NCBI GenBank assembly: GCA_032821775.1
Contig: JAVLRN010000005.1
Location: forward strand, 2,976,001-3,040,000
Source of the DNA: Sanguinoderma infundibulare
Lineage: Eukaryota; Basidiomycota; Agaricomycetes; Polyporales; Polyporaceae
Direction: 5' to 3'
DNA length: 64,000 bases
Shown here: positions 43,395 to 54,722 of the stretch, in pieces
How the letters are laid out: each line of letters opens with the position of its first letter
Position numbering within the stretch: position 1 is the first letter of the stretch
The notes under the pieces: generated by a model
Databases searched by the model: none
What the model was told of the DNA's origin: nothing
Seen by the model: only the letters and a program-made list of their open reading frames with translations
Made by a program: the position numbers and the translations under genes

Positions 43395-43739
43395 ATGCTC
43401 AACGACGCCCTCATCTGCCTCGATGGCGGGATCGACTACAACATCTCGCACCCCCGCGGCGTCATCCTCGTCCTCTCCGGTTTCCCGAAGACGGACGACC
43501 TGAAGCACGCGCAAGCGTTCCAGGCGCTCAGCGCGGACGTTGTCGACCAGGACCAGGACCCCAGGCTCGTCGAGCGCTGGCGCGAGCTCAACGCGGAGTG
43601 CGCGCGGTCACGCGAGGCCCTCGCGCGCATCTTCGCGGGAGGCGGGGACGTTGGCGCGAACTTCGTGACTATGGTGATTTGGTCTATTGCGCGAGGTATG
43701 CTGATGATGTCTGACATCTGTAGGGGAATCTCTTCGTAA
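43395..43739 (+). CDS. Hypothetical protein, 114 aa or 5' exon of a longer gene
   Basis: The ATG at 43395 opens a frame with strong third-position GC bias. The segments are NDALICLDGGIDYNISHPRG, VILVLSGFPKTDDLKHAQAF, VDQDQDPRLVERWRELNAEC and AGGGDVGANFVTMVIW. The frame then runs through a possible GTATGC donor near 43696 into less coding-like sequence, so the last 15 residues may be intron. No known domain was recognised. The region up to 44061 holds no clear partner exon. Confidence 0.35.
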   Translation: MLNDALICLDGGIDYNISHPRGVILVLSGFPKTDDLKHAQAFQALSADVVDQDQDPRLVERWRELNAECARSREALARIFAGGGDVGANFVTMVIWSIARGMLMMSDICRGISS

Positions 43740-44061
43740 GAGCTGGGGATGTCACAAGTTGTCGCTGCAGGTTCATGTGCCAAGGGATAAATTGTTTGCT
43801 GTGTCGACCGGCGGAGCTTATGAGCTAACCTTTTCTCCAGTATCGCAAACCCCTCTCGGAGCAATGCACAAGTGGCAGCACTGACGACATGCCTTGGTAT
43901 CGCTGCAGACTAGCCTCAGCTGTCCATAGGCCCCACTCTCCATTGAACATACACTCAAATGTGGCATCGAGGCCCCTGTCTTCACTGCCCGTTGAATCCC
44001 ATTTCTATAAAGTCAGTCAACGGTCAACGCTTCCAATTTCAGGACAGAAATCTTATCCTCC

Positions 44062-45088
44062 ATGAACGTCCCGGCAGAGTACAAGCACTTTTCCGATGTT
44101 TCATTTTCTCATGCTCGCCGCACTCAATGCGACAAGTGCTTCAACCCGAAGTCGAAACTCCGCTGCACCGGATGTCATGCTGTCGTGTACTGTAGCAGGG
44201 AGTGCCAGAAAGCTGCATGGCCTCCTCACAAGTGAGTGCCACAGTCTTTCTATCGTGCCGCCTTTTGACGTCTTTGCTAGACCTCTGTGCACTCCCGCAT
44301 CCAGACAAGGCTCCGAGCTTCAGCCGAGTGACGTAGGTTACCCAAGTACCTTGTCCCTACTCGACACGCTCCACGAATGGACGACAATCCATCGGTGGTG
44401 TCTCTACACCCTGACCTGCACCGTCGTTCAGCTTGAGGGCGGCACCGACGCTGTGCTCTCGTCGCAGGACAGGGCCATTGTCTTCCATGTCGTCGCCCGT
44501 CATCGCACTGAACATGGCGGCAACCCGGCCGCGGCTTTCCGGTTCGGTCACGTCGCCATCACCGACAAGGACGACGACCGCTTCCTGCGCGACAACTGGA
44601 CAGACGTCAAGACGAACGTTGAGCTCCTTAACTCCCTCGCCAATGCAGCAGAACCGGACCCCAGTGCGACCCCTGTCGGGAGCCTGCCTACCGTCTACTT
44701 CATCTATCGGACGAACATATCCAGCTGCCAGTCATTCCCTCTCTTCCACCTCACCCTTCGATACGTCGACAGCCAGGACCGCGGCGACGAGCGCACACGT
44801 ACGGCCTTGGAGGAGTCGGCGGAGATGATGAAGGGGACCCTCTATTACTGCAGCCTCGCGTACTACGCGGCCGAGAACCCACGGCAGCTGGAGCCTGACA
44901 TGGAGATCTACGAGCGCGCGGGAAGGAGGAAGAAGGAGTGGAAGCCTAGAAAGCTTCCATTCGACCGAGAGCAATGGAGGGTGTGGGGGAACCTGGTCGA
45001 CCAGGCACGACGCCGTCGCAGGTCGGGCTTGACTGCTCGCCAGGTCTTGACGCTCTTCGATTTCCAAACGCTGGTAGGCAAATGCTAG
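44062..45088 (+). CDS. MYND zinc-finger protein (copy 5), 317 aa, last zinc ligand replaced
   Basis: Exons 44062-44231 and 44305-45088 join in phase 2 after His-Lys. The finger reads TQCDKCFN, LRCTGCHAVVYCSRECQ and WPPHK. The position that carries the eighth ligand in most siblings is Ser here (HKQGS), so the second zinc site may be weak or use another residue. The C-terminal domain keeps VGYPSTLSLLDTLHEWTTIH and RWCLYTLTCTVVQLEGG, then departs from the others with an ALEESAEMMKGTLYYCSLAY block and a basic end (RRRRSGLTARQVLTLFDFQ). It lacks the PGR-FVRS block of copies 2, 4 and 6-9. It is related most closely to copy 1 and to the relic just downstream. Confidence 0.78.
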
Positions 45089-45542
45089 TTGGTGCTTGCG
45101 TTTGTCGGACTGGAACTGTTGAGTAGTAGTCCAGACCTTGTTAGAGCCGCGGTGTCGATGACGTGGTAGACTATGTATGCCTTGCCAAGCTTGTGTTGTA
45201 ATAGCCTTGATGGATTAGTATTTCCGTACACTCAAGTACATGCTGACTGTCCCGCGCCTTTAACTGCACATCTTACGACAGTCAGTTAGCAGCTGGTTAT
45301 GTATTACTATGTGAAGTCGAAGGATTCGTTGCGGGCTCGGAGCGTGGTGCATGGGATATTCGCGTCCGAATCCGTCCAGCCGTTCTCGAGATATACATAG
45401 CCGTATACAGCGCATTTTCTCTATTCAACATCCCGTCCGAGAATGCAGGTGCGATTTACATTTATGTGGCTTCTTCGGACTGAGGGTTCAAAATTGCAAA
45501 TTACGCACACTCAGCCGTGTTTCGATTCCCGGAGGATCCGCG
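45089..45542. other. Intergenic region, nothing recognised
   Basis: 3' flank of MYND copy 5 up to the first relic; no feature supported. Confidence 0.35.
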
Positions 45543-45720
45543 ACGTCGGACAAACTTGGCGGAAGACGTGGTGATGGAGGAAGATTTCTGCGAGTCAGAG
45601 GCGGTGGGACGGGTGCGAGCTGTTATGGACGAGACGTGACCGGAGCGGGAGTCGGGCCTGACGCTTCTGCAGCTGCTGACGCTGCTTGACTACTATGAGC
45701 AGCTCTGTCCGCCTCCGAGG
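45543..45720 (+). pseudogene. Relic of the 3' end of a copy-5-like MYND gene
   Basis: The frame starting near 45643 reads ERESGLTLLQLLTLLDYYEQ, matching the end of copy 5 (RRRSGLTARQVLTLFDFQ). A stop codon interrupts the frame just upstream (45637-45639). Preceding sequence in the same frame (VRAVMDE) has little further similarity. No finger exon is present. It is a small leftover of a tandem duplication of copy 5. Confidence 0.5.
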
Positions 45721-45929
45721 TATGTGGATTTTATTTTGGACTTGAGCTGAATATTTTGCTTACCTTTACTGATAGATTGTGATACGACGCTCTGCCCGAG
45801 GGCCAAGGTTTCCTCTGCAGGAATGGGCATGAGTGCAGCCAAGGCTCTCGTCGGAATCGAACGGTCGTAGGACCCACTCAAGCTCCTCCTTGTCTTTCTC
45901 GCCCCTACCTCCTCTCTCGGCGTCTCAAA

Positions 45930-46450
45930 GTGCAATCCTGCACGAACCTTCCAGGCCCGCATCCATCCTTTCTCGACGAACACTTCGCGGCCGAGGGCTG
46001 GGCACGCTCGGAGCAGAAGCGCAGATCAACGAACGACTCCTACCGCGCGCACCCCAAGTACGTCGGCCTCCTGCCCGTGGTCTTCGTCATCGAGGGGTTG
46101 GACATCTCGTATCTGCAACACTACCCCCAATTCTAACCCATTGTTACTCGCGATGCACGCCCCGTTGGAGGATGTCATGCAGCTCTCTATCGGAAGCACC
46201 AGCACGGTTTCTGAGTGTGGCTCCTTGGCACAACCTTGGTATGTCGATTGCTCTCCCTGGACGCTTCGTTCGCTCTCGGGGAGGATCTTCGTGGACGTGG
46301 GAAGCGGGTCGGACTATCGGAAAGGAGAGCACCAAGGCTTGGATGAAGTGCTTCGTAGACTGAAGCTCGGTGCTGGATGGTCGCTTTCGAATCGCTCTGA
46401 TGGAAACTCCGGAGCGGGCGACTTCCTTGATCACCGCGTGGACGTCCACT
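45930..46450 (+). pseudogene. MYND-family pseudogene lacking the zinc-finger exon
   Basis: The C-terminal domain of the family is recognisable but broken into frames: AHPKYVGLLPVVFVIEGLDI and HYPQF ending at a stop (46133-46135), then APLEDVMQLSIGS in another frame, MSIALPGRFVRSRGGSSWTW in a third, and YRKGEHQGLDEVLRRLKL again shifted. Neither a finger nor the first third of the C-terminal domain was found upstream. It is closest in wording to copies 6 and 8. Several independent indels mean it is long dead. Confidence 0.7.
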
Positions 46451-46695
46451 TGTAGGCAGGTGGGACAGGTGAACAGCTAGATCGGCATGTACACAGACTG
46501 TACAAGCAGTACGGATGCCGTGCGAGTTAACGTCGGCGATTGATAAGCCTTGCAATAGGCATCAAATCGGAAGCCGTGGAGGGTGTCCGGCTGCGAACGT
46601 GTTAACGTCAACGACGTTAAAGACTCATTCTACACCCATCGACAGTTGGGTCCTCCCCAACCTCTTCTCTTTCAAACTGTTCCCTCATCACTCCC

Positions 46696-47757
46696 ATGTC
46701 CATCACGACGCCTCAGGACCTTGTCAATCGCTTCCCCGACCTCCCTGCGTCCGGCCTAGCGCTACGACGTTGCCACTACTGTTCCTTAACGGAGGGCCCA
46801 GCCACTCGGATGAGGAAGTGCGCACGATGCTCCCGGACTCTCTATTGCAGCAAAGAGTGCCAGAAGGCCGCCTGGCCAACCCATAAGTCAGTACTTCCAT
46901 CTGTGCTCTCTTTAGGCTCAACTGACCGGCGCGCTACAACACGCACTAGACCGGAGTGTCAAGACGCCGCGCAAAGTTTCACCAATCTGGAGAAACGTAA
47001 CGGCTCACTCCTCACCGATGGCTTGAAATCCTTCGGATACGCGTCCCTCGGAGCCCTCAGCGCCGCTCTTCAAGAGTTCGTCGAACTTCATAGATGGGCT
47101 CTCGGAGCCGCCGCCAAGGCCGCTGTCCTCCAAAACGGCGGCATCGAGTGGTCGCAATCCCCTCAGATGATGCTTCGTTTCGTCCTCTGTCCCGCCTCCT
47201 GCTACGGACTCTCTACGCACAACCCCACACGCACGTTCCAGCTCGACAGCTTCAACTTTCACAACCTCGAACACATCTTTGCGACCCAACCGAACGTCGG
47301 TGCCGACTGGGAGAAGTGGACTCCAATGCGCAAATCGGTGGAGGACTTGAATCGCTCGCACCCTCGGTACGCCGGGGTCCTGCCCGTGTTATTTTCCATA
47401 GAGAGCGTGCAGTTCGCGCTCGTGCGCTACTTCCCTCTCTTCCGGCCCGAGCACGATGGCGCGGAGGCTCACGCGGCCCGCGGGGACGTAAAGGACCTGT
47501 TGGCCGACATCGTCGAGCTCACGACCGGGAGTGTCAACGCCGGCCTTCCCTTCAGCACGATCGAGAGCGGCCCTCCTGGTCTGGCGTTCCCCGGACGCTC
47601 CGTCCGCCTCCGAGAGGGCTCGTCGTGGAGTTGGAAGACGTTCTTCTCGACCTGGGCAGACTATCGGCCGGGAAAGAACCGCGAGTTGGACGCGCTGTTG
47701 AGGCGACTGAAGGCCAGAGACATCGAGGCATTGATGGTTGCGTTCAGGTCCCTTTGA
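46696..47757 (+). CDS. MYND zinc-finger protein (copy 6), 332 aa
   Basis: Exons 46696-46886 and 46950-47757 join in phase 2. The finger reads RRCHYCSLTEG, RKCARCSRTLYCSKECQ and WPTHK, completed after the splice by HKPEC. The C-terminal domain is complete: FGYASLGALSAALQEFVELH, RWALGAAAKAAVLQNGG, WSQSPQMMLRFVL, NPTRTFQLDSF, HPRYAGVLPVLFSIE, GSVNAGLPFST, GLAFPGRSVRLREGSSWSWK, TFFSTWADYRPGKNRELDAL and LMVAFRSL. This copy is a good reference for the family because every block is present and the reading frame is clean. No enzymatic motif, signal peptide or membrane helix is visible. A cytoplasmic or nuclear adaptor is inferred. Confidence 0.85.
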   Translation: MSITTPQDLVNRFPDLPASGLALRRCHYCSLTEGPATRMRKCARCSRTLYCSKECQKAAWPTHKSVLPSVLSLGSTDRRATTRTRPECQDAAQSFTNLEKRNGSLLTDGLKSFGYASLGALSAALQEFVELHRWALGAAAKAAVLQNGGIEWSQSPQMMLRFVLCPASCYGLSTHNPTRTFQLDSFNFHNLEHIFATQPNVGADWEKWTPMRKSVEDLNRSHPRYAGVLPVLFSIESVQFALVRYFPLFRPEHDGAEAHAARGDVKDLLADIVELTTGSVNAGLPFSTIESGPPGLAFPGRSVRLREGSSWSWKTFFSTWADYRPGKNRELDALLRRLKARDIEALMVAFRSL

Positions 47758-48193
47758 AACGTCGAGTTGGCTCGAACGCCGCGCGCGCGTCTCTGCCTAG
47801 ACTCGCATGCAAGTAATGTGCGTCCGATGTTGGTTCATGTTATGCTGTGATTTATCGCTCATCGCCGTTATTGCTGTCAGAGTGAGCAGCTCGACAAAGA
47901 AAATGGAGGTTGTTAGACTTCAACGAGGCGGTATGTCGGAGTAATATGGTACAGGCTTGAAACAGCGCGCGATTGTGAATACTGTATACGAGTTTCGAGG
48001 CCGTACCACACAACACGAGAAAACGTCCGTGATGCTCGTCGATGACGAGAAAGTCATTTATCCAAGTGGTCGAATTCTTGTAGGATGTGATACAGCGCCA
48101 TCGGTGAGTCGAGACCCACTCGAAGTTGATAGGGCGCAGGGTGCCTCTGCGCCGCGTCGTAGTACCATAGATCAGCGGCGATTCGAGCGGACA
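47758..48193. other. Intergenic region, nothing recognised
   Basis: It lies between the 3' ends of MYND copy 6 (+) and the F-box-like gene (-). Confidence 0.35.
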
Positions 48194-49968
48194 TTAGCCA
48201 GAACCACTCACAACGTGTCCGGTAGCACGCCGAAGGGCAGCTATCGCATACATCCGTCTTTCGAGCTCACGATGATTAGCATATAATATATAGCGCCACG
48301 GGGAACATAAAAACATACCCACGCAATCCGATGACTTGGGGGACCAGGGGTACCATGCCTCCTCCCCGGGCAAGCGCGCCGTGCCTTTTGTGGTCGTCCT
48401 CTCCTGCCACGCATGTCCGGGACGGGTGCCACGAAGCTTGATAAGCGCAGCCTCGAGCGAAGGGACGGCAGCATCCACACGGGTCATGAGAGCATCCAAG
48501 TCCAGTTTGTTCAGGGAGAGCTCTGCTGGACTGAGAGGATAAGGAACCGGGGCGGGCTCAGGCGGGTTGGGTGGGACTTCGCGCCGGTGCATCGTGCCTT
48601 CCCCTTCGTCTTCCCCTTCGTCATCGTCGTCCTCTTCATCTGGCGTTTTTGGAGTCGGGTCCAGGGCGCGGGTATAGAACTCCACCCTGAGTAACTTGAG
48701 AGGCAGGCGACACAGCGCCGAGACGAAATGATCCTATACGGTTGAACGACGATGAGGGCGGCGGTGGCGACGGAGGAGGGATAGCAGAGGCATACTATGA
48801 CAAGACTCAAATCTTTCTCTCGGTCTTCCTCTTCGAAGAAAATGTTGACGTCGAGGGTGAGCAAACCGGAGGCGCTCTCGGATCGCAACATCGAGATGAA
48901 ACCGCGGTCGGAATTGCCCAGCATAGAGCCAGCGATCGCATCGAGCTTCAGGTGTAGAGGTCGCGCACGGTCGAATACCGTCTTGAAGATCTCCTCCATC
49001 GGTCCATCGGCCAGACCATGGACGATAGCTATGCGCTGGATGTGACACACTAGGCCGGTGGCATAGAGGAAGGGGAGGAAACCACCAAGGTACTCGAGAT
49101 GACGCCAAGTGCCGCAGGAGTTGAGCTGGCGCTCCACATTCGCTTCGTGGCTCTCTCGGATGAACTGCAGTTCGTGAGGATAGGGTTTGTAAGTGTTGTC
49201 AGTTATGTGGACCCTTAGATGTGTGAGATTGGGGAAGGCGCGGATGAACGGATCCATCCGGAGAGGGATTTCGGGGAGTTCGAGTGAGAGCTTGCGCATG
49301 TTGGGATAAACTTTGTCCGGGATGACAGTGCGGGTCATCGGCGTGTGCCAGGCCACACATCGCAGTTCCTCGAGAGTCGATGCGACTTTGGCGAAAAGCA
49401 CCACCGGGTGGTATTCTGGCCACTGATCAGGGTCGAGGTGGTCCCAGACGATCTCGTCGTCCTCGCTGATGAAGCTGACCTGTGCCGAGACGAGGGGGGA
49501 CTGAATTGCAGGAAGCAGCGCACAGGTGATTCCCTTGGCTCCAGACATGTCGATATGTCGCAAAGAGGGGAGAGCGGCGAACGCGAGCGGCAAAGTATGG
49601 TGAGAATCGAGGAGGTCTTCCGCCTCACAGACGTGCAGATACTCCAGGTTGATCAAGAGCGGGAGAGTCTGGACTAGCTCTTGAGCGACATGCCACTCGG
49701 GATAGAACGCGCAAAGGGCTAGTTGTCGAAGATACCGACAGCGAGTCAGGTCCTCGGCGCGGAGGAATTTGAGAAATAAGGCGAGCTGCTCTGATTCATG
49801 GATGATGACAGGCCTCTTGAGAGCGAGCTTTGCCCCTTCGTGATACAGGAACCTGGAGGTCGCCATGAGGGCCACGGCATCCTTTGCGTAGTCAGAGACG
49901 GCGATGACATGCAACAGGGTGTCGTATATCAACTTGACCGTCGAGGCTGAAGTCGTTTCGGAAGCCAT
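48194..49968 (-). CDS. F-box-like leucine-rich protein, about 570 aa
   Basis: Exons 49968-48796 and 48733-48194 join in phase 0 (GTATGC donor, TATAG acceptor). The N-terminus has an F-box-like helical stretch (VKLIYDTLLHVIAVSDYAKD, ALMATSRFLYHEGAKLALKR) common in agaricomycete F-box families. Leucine-rich segments follow: CRYLRQLALCAFYPEW, LPLLINLEYLHVCEAEDLLD, LPSLRHIDMSGAKG, YPNMRKLSLELPEIPLRMD and FPNLTHLRVHI. The C-terminal exon is acidic (EEDDDDEGEDEGEG), then Pro-rich, with a basic end. A further intron may exist near 48330 (GTGGGT), so the last 40 residues are uncertain. The likely role is substrate recognition in an SCF ubiquitin ligase, by analogy only. Confidence 0.65.
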
Positions 49969-50785
49969 GATGACTCGGATATGGGACGCCGCTGCAGTAT
50001 AGATCAGCCTCGTAGTTCACATCTAGGTAAGGAAGGACTAACTGTGATTTAGTACGTATATCAGAGGTCGCCAAGGCCGCCAGAGTCGACGCTGAGTGGA
50101 ACTTGGAGTTACTCTCCCAGCAGGTTTGCTGGAGTCTGAGTGGTTGAAGGTGCTTGGTGACCCAGCTGCACACTGGCCGGCAAGCGCCAAAGGAGCTGTC
50201 CGCTGTCGACCGCGCTCTGCTTCCCTCCACCGTCTCTACGGCCCCTCCACAACGCTTTCTCACTTGATTTCTGACTTGACATATGCCCTCCCATCTCCAC
50301 CTGTGTTCAATGCGTCATGTCAGCCGCTAGGAGGTCGAAGGACGGTCAGTAGGCCGATTTCGAAGTTCCCTGAGCTGCCGTGCTTCTATCCCGGAGATAC
50401 AGGTGAGCAATTCGGACACTCCCAAGTCCTTGCACCCACTGCGACGTTTCTCCTTGTCCTCAATTATCATGTGCTACGTTGTATGGCGGGTTTTTAGTCA
50501 GTTCGGAGGTCGCTTCCGGAGGCCAACCATGGTCGAGTTGGCAAATGATATTTCTGCGCGATGTATCGTTTCGTTGATTTCAAGAAGTACGTGGTCTCAG
50601 GCCGATCCAAACGTCGCAGACGGCAATGGGCGGTGACATGCGTGACAAGACAGGATAACCACGTGGGTACGTCGAAGAAGGTTTGATAATGAGAAGCAGG
50701 TCGTATCCCGAATGGACTCTGCTCTTGATCATTCTCTCGCAGCTACATCGTCCCAGTTCTCCTCGACTACGGCAAACTTCCTCCA
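49969..50785. promoter_or_regulatory. Intergenic region; right half is the duplicated promoter of MYND copy 7
   Basis: About 50500-50785 has a diverged twin at about 60560-60894, upstream of copy 9. Shared words include TTCCGGAGGCCAAC, TCAAGAAGT, GTCGCAGACG and ACGTGGGTACGTCGAA. The left half shows nothing recognisable. Confidence 0.5.
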
Positions 50786-51851
50786 ATGTCGGAATCGCCG
50801 GCTAGATCTGGTCTCCCCGACCCACAGAAGTCCGTTGTAGCGCTGCGCCGGTGCGAACACTGTAAGCGAGGGCAGGACGGGGACCCAGATGCGCGTTTGC
50901 GGAAGTGTGCGGGATGCTCCAGGGTGCTCTACTGCAGCAGGGAATGCCAGAAAGCAGATTGGCCAGCACACAAGTGAGTCCTTCCCGTGTGATATGCTTC
51001 TGTTGGGCTCCATTCACCGTCCCTCTCGCAGATCGTCATGTCGCAACCACTTAGAGGACATCGACAAGCTAACGAACGAGGAGTTTCACAATAGGCTGCA
51101 AGCCCTTGGCTACTCGTCGTACTCGGCGTTTCACCGTACCCTTCGGGAGTTCATCCAAGCGCATACATGGGCCTTCAACTCTATCGCCAAGGCCTCCGTC
51201 CTTCTGCAGCCCGGCGGCATCGATTGGTCGCGGTCCCCCCAAAAGGCGCTCTGTTTCGACCTCATCCCCGCGACCGCCGCACTTGGAATCTCGGAGCGCA
51301 ACCCCGCACGCAAGTTCAAGCTTGAAAGCCTTCACTTGCTCACCCTCTCCGAACACCTCATGTCCACTGGCCTGCAGCCCGATGCAGCCGCCGCATGTGA
51401 GGCCCAGATGTCTGACCATCGCAAGGCGACGGAGAACCGATACTGCACGCAGCCTGGGTACGCTGGGCTCCTTCCTGCGATGTACTCCGTGGGGGGCCTG
51501 GACTTCCACGACTGCTACCCCCAGTTCCGGGCTGTGGATCGCCCGACGCCCATTGTTGATGGTGTGCCGGACACGAAGGCCCTCCTGGAAGCTATTCTTC
51601 TGCTCGCTACTGGCAGCATCAACGCGGGCCTCCCTCTCCGCTCGACCGAGTGCTGCTCTTCTGGTGCGCATGTGGCGCTTCCTGGACGCTACGTGCACTC
51701 TCAGGACACTTCGTGGACGTGGAAGGCGCTGATCTCGAGCTGGGCGGAATACCGACGAGGAGAGCATCGGGCGGTGGATGAGCTGCTGGATGTCGTAGGC
51801 ATAGGCGGCGACATCGTCGAGAGGTTGATGGTCGCTTTTGACTCGCTTTAG
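50786..51851 (+). CDS. MYND zinc-finger protein (copy 7), 335 aa
   Basis: Exons 50786-50973 and 51032-51851 join in phase 2. The finger reads RRCEHCKRGQ, RKCAGCSRVLYCSRECQ and WPAHK, completed by HKSSC. The C-terminal domain is complete: LGYSSYSAFHRTLREFIQAH, TWAFNSIAKASVLL, WSRSPQKALCFDL, NPARKFKLESLHL, QPGYAGLLPAMYS, GSINAGLPLRS, HVALPGRYVHSQDTSWTWKA, LISSWAEYRRGEH and LMVAFDSL. It is nearly identical to copy 9 (60895-62032), including the intron, where only 3 of 58 bases differ. It is the first gene of a duplicated two-gene block with copy 8. Confidence 0.87.
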
Positions 51852-52252
51852 CCAGTCGCCCAAAGTCCAGGAAGAACCGCGTTCCCCCGAGACATTGTTC
51901 CTCTACTTAGCTTGTGAAGCATCCTCGAGCGTGCGGAGAACGCATGTTAATACTCTGGAATATCAGGGTGATTCGCGGTTGCAACCGCGCTTCATGGGGC
52001 CCTTGCCACCGCCATACCTGGCGCACACATCTGCTCAACGAGTCGCGCAGAGAGCCTGGATGGGACGCCGACGTCGACGTTGAAGCTCACGCGCAGCATC
52101 AGGATCGTGTTGGATGAGGAAATCCGATAGTCACTCTCCGATCCATGGCCAGTTGACGTGAACGATGTGGCAGCCCTTTGATCCACAACCACCATCCCCA
52201 GTGCTTCCCCGCCCTCGACTAGCTATCGTCGAACCTCCTAGGATGCCCTACG

Positions 52253-53289
52253 ATGTCCACCAAAGCCCCTGAAGCTGTCCGTGCTCTCACCCCCGGTATA
52301 GCCCTACGGTCGTGTGACTACTGTCTCCGAGAGGAGGATCAAGCCACCCGGTTGCGAAAGTGCGCGGGGTGTTCGAGGACGTTCTATTGTAGCAAAGAAT
52401 GCCAGAAAGCAGGGTGGCCAAAGCACAAGTGAGTAGTGCTGCTCGTCGTGCTCGGGCCCAGTGATTCATCTGTGACCGGGAACGCAGGCTGGGATGTCGC
52501 AATGTGGCCGACTGCCTCTCGAACTTGGCGAACTCGGGCCCGCAACTGTCCAATACGCTATCCCTCGGCTACACGTCTCCCGGAGCCTTTGCAACTGCCC
52601 TCGAAGAGTTCATGGAGACGCACAAATGGGCGCTCAGGGCTGTCGCGAAGACCTACGTCCTCCGAGGCAAGGTCGTCGAGTGGTCGCGATCGACGAAATC
52701 GCTGGTCCACTTCTACCTGACGCACGCCTCTACGCCCAAAGGGCCGGTACGCAACCCCGCGCGGAGGTTCGAGGTGCACGGCTCCGCCTTCGTGAACATT
52801 GCGAACAGCCCCGGCGAGCTCGAGGACTGGAACCGGGACGCGGAGCCGCTGCGCAAGAGGGCGGAGGACAGCTGTCGCGCGGACCCTCACTACGCCGGCG
52901 TCCTTCCCCTGATGCTCCATCTGAGGAGACCGAGGTACGCCGTCGTGCACTACTACCCGCAGCTCCGGCACGCGGGGTATTGGCCGAAGGCGTTCGCGAC
53001 CACCAAGGAGAGAGAGGCCGTCTTGGGGGATGTCGTCCAGCTCGCTATCGGCAGCATGGACGTGGGCATCTCTTTTCGGACCGTCGAGCGTGGCTCTCCG
53101 CCTGTGATCCTTCCTGTGGCGCTTCCTGGACGCTTGGTTCGCTCTCAGGGTACGTCGTGGACCTGGAAGGCACTCTTCACGAGCTGGGCGGACTACCGAC
53201 GAGGCGAACATCAAGACTTGGATCAAGTGTTGGACAGGCTCAAGACGGACAATGTCGAGGCGTTGATGGTCGCTTTCGGAACACTGTAA
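52253..53289 (+). CDS. MYND zinc-finger protein (copy 8), 325 aa
   Basis: Exons 52253-52428 and 52488-53289 join in phase 2. The finger reads RSCDYCLREE, RKCAGCSRTFYCSKECQ and WPKHK, completed by HKLGC. Family blocks follow in order: LGYTSPGAFATALEEFMETH, KWALRAVAKTYVLRG, WSRSTKSLVHFYL, NPARRFEVHGSAFVNI, DPHYAGVLPLMLHLRR, GSMDVGISFRT, VALPGRLVRSQGTSWTWKAL, FTSWADYRRGEHQDL and LMVAFGTL. It lies 400 bp downstream of copy 7 in the same direction. The damaged gene at 62355-62936 is its duplicate. The start is the first in-frame ATG before the finger. Confidence 0.86.
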
Positions 53290-54722
53290 CGGACGTGAGC
53301 GAGGTGTTGAGCTATTGACCTCAAGAATCATCGAGTTTAAATGGAGCATCATTGGACCCATGTCTTCGAACAGCGTCTCAGGCGTGCGTAATGTACGGCG
53401 GGATTCAATGATCATTGCATGTTTGACAGATCAGGCGTACTCTAGTCATCGAGGAAGCTTTTTTCACGCTGTCAATCCTCCTTTAGCATGATTCCAACCA
53501 ATGCAAGGGGAACAAAACTTACTGCAAGTTCTGCTGCGTGAGGTGCTTGCGGTACTGCCTGAACATCTCGAGTGGGCCCAACCCGCAACCGAAAATTGAT
53601 CGACTGCGCGCACATGTTTCAGAGGTCACTGCAGACCAGGCACCTGTTTATCTTCGAGATGTTCGTACAGTAGGCCATTCCCGTACTCGCGGTGCCGATT
53701 GAGGGGATTATGGCCGCTGTCCGGAATTGGAATGCAACAGGGAGAATGACTGTCGGCCATGCTCTTGCATGTCGACTCGATATGCAGCCACAGCGGACAG
53801 AGATAGCAGCATTGGTGTTTGGGATCTGGAGCGCCTGCCGTCAAGGGAGGAACAGAGCTGCGAAAGGGAGAGTGCCAAGTACGCGCCGGCGGTCGCGGGT
53901 GACAGAACCCAGAGGAGCTGAGCTTGAAGCTTGAAGTCCGCGGCTGGCGAGGAGGGGAGGGAGGAGAAGACAAGGTTCTCTGTAGCGAAAGCCATGAGCG
54001 GAACGGATGGCAGGGTAGACCGCAGCGATTGATACTGTCCATCAGGCGTCGAAACGAGTGCCTGCACGAGACAGAGGTCGATCTTGATCATTCAGGCATG
54101 GTGTGATGCGCACGGTTCGATGCCGTAAGAGGGCTCGGATTTGGTGAAGGCAGGCGTGTGCTTGTTGGAAGCAACAGGGAGCAAAAAGAGATAAGGAGGA
54201 CGTACAAGGCCTGAGACGGGGTGGCTGCAGGTGGCTGCAGGGTTCAACGAGGCGTCGAGCTATACGGCATTAGGAAGAGGCGACGGCCCCGTGGTCGGTG
54301 GTGCAGTTATTGTTTGCGAGCAACGGGATGAAACGACAAAGTGCAAGGCGAGACAGGAGAATTTGACGATATGGACGGAAGTCCGGGATGGAGCGGAGGA
54401 GTCGCGCAGGAAACAAGCCACCCCGGACAGCGTCCATCGACTGCCAGCCCAAGCAAAGTCCAACCGTCGTCCGACCGCCTCTGGAGCCACGGCGCTAGAC
54501 GACGGCGGACCAATGGGGGCCGGGAGAATAGACGCGTGGAGGGAGACGAGGAGGGAAGGGGAGTCGTCGGTGGTACGACCATGCACTCATCAAATAATAA
54601 CCGATCCTCGTCTCATCCGCGTTTTTTCCTATATAATCCCTAATTCGCACCCTGGCTCGACAATCCGCTCTTTCCCCGTCTTACCCGCTCGCACCAAAAA
54701 GTACCATCACCCGCCAGCGAAC
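53290..54722. other. Intergenic region before HMG-CoA synthase
   Basis: About 1.4 kb without a supported gene. The right end is the HMG-CoA synthase promoter with a TATA box at 54630 and a pyrimidine-rich leader. ORFs at 53626-54110 and 54231-54986 on either strand have no domain or splice support. Confidence 0.45.
54630..54637 (+). promoter_or_regulatory. TATA box of HMG-CoA synthase
   Basis: TATATAAT lies about 86-93 bp upstream of the HMG-CoA synthase ATG. Confidence 0.6.
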
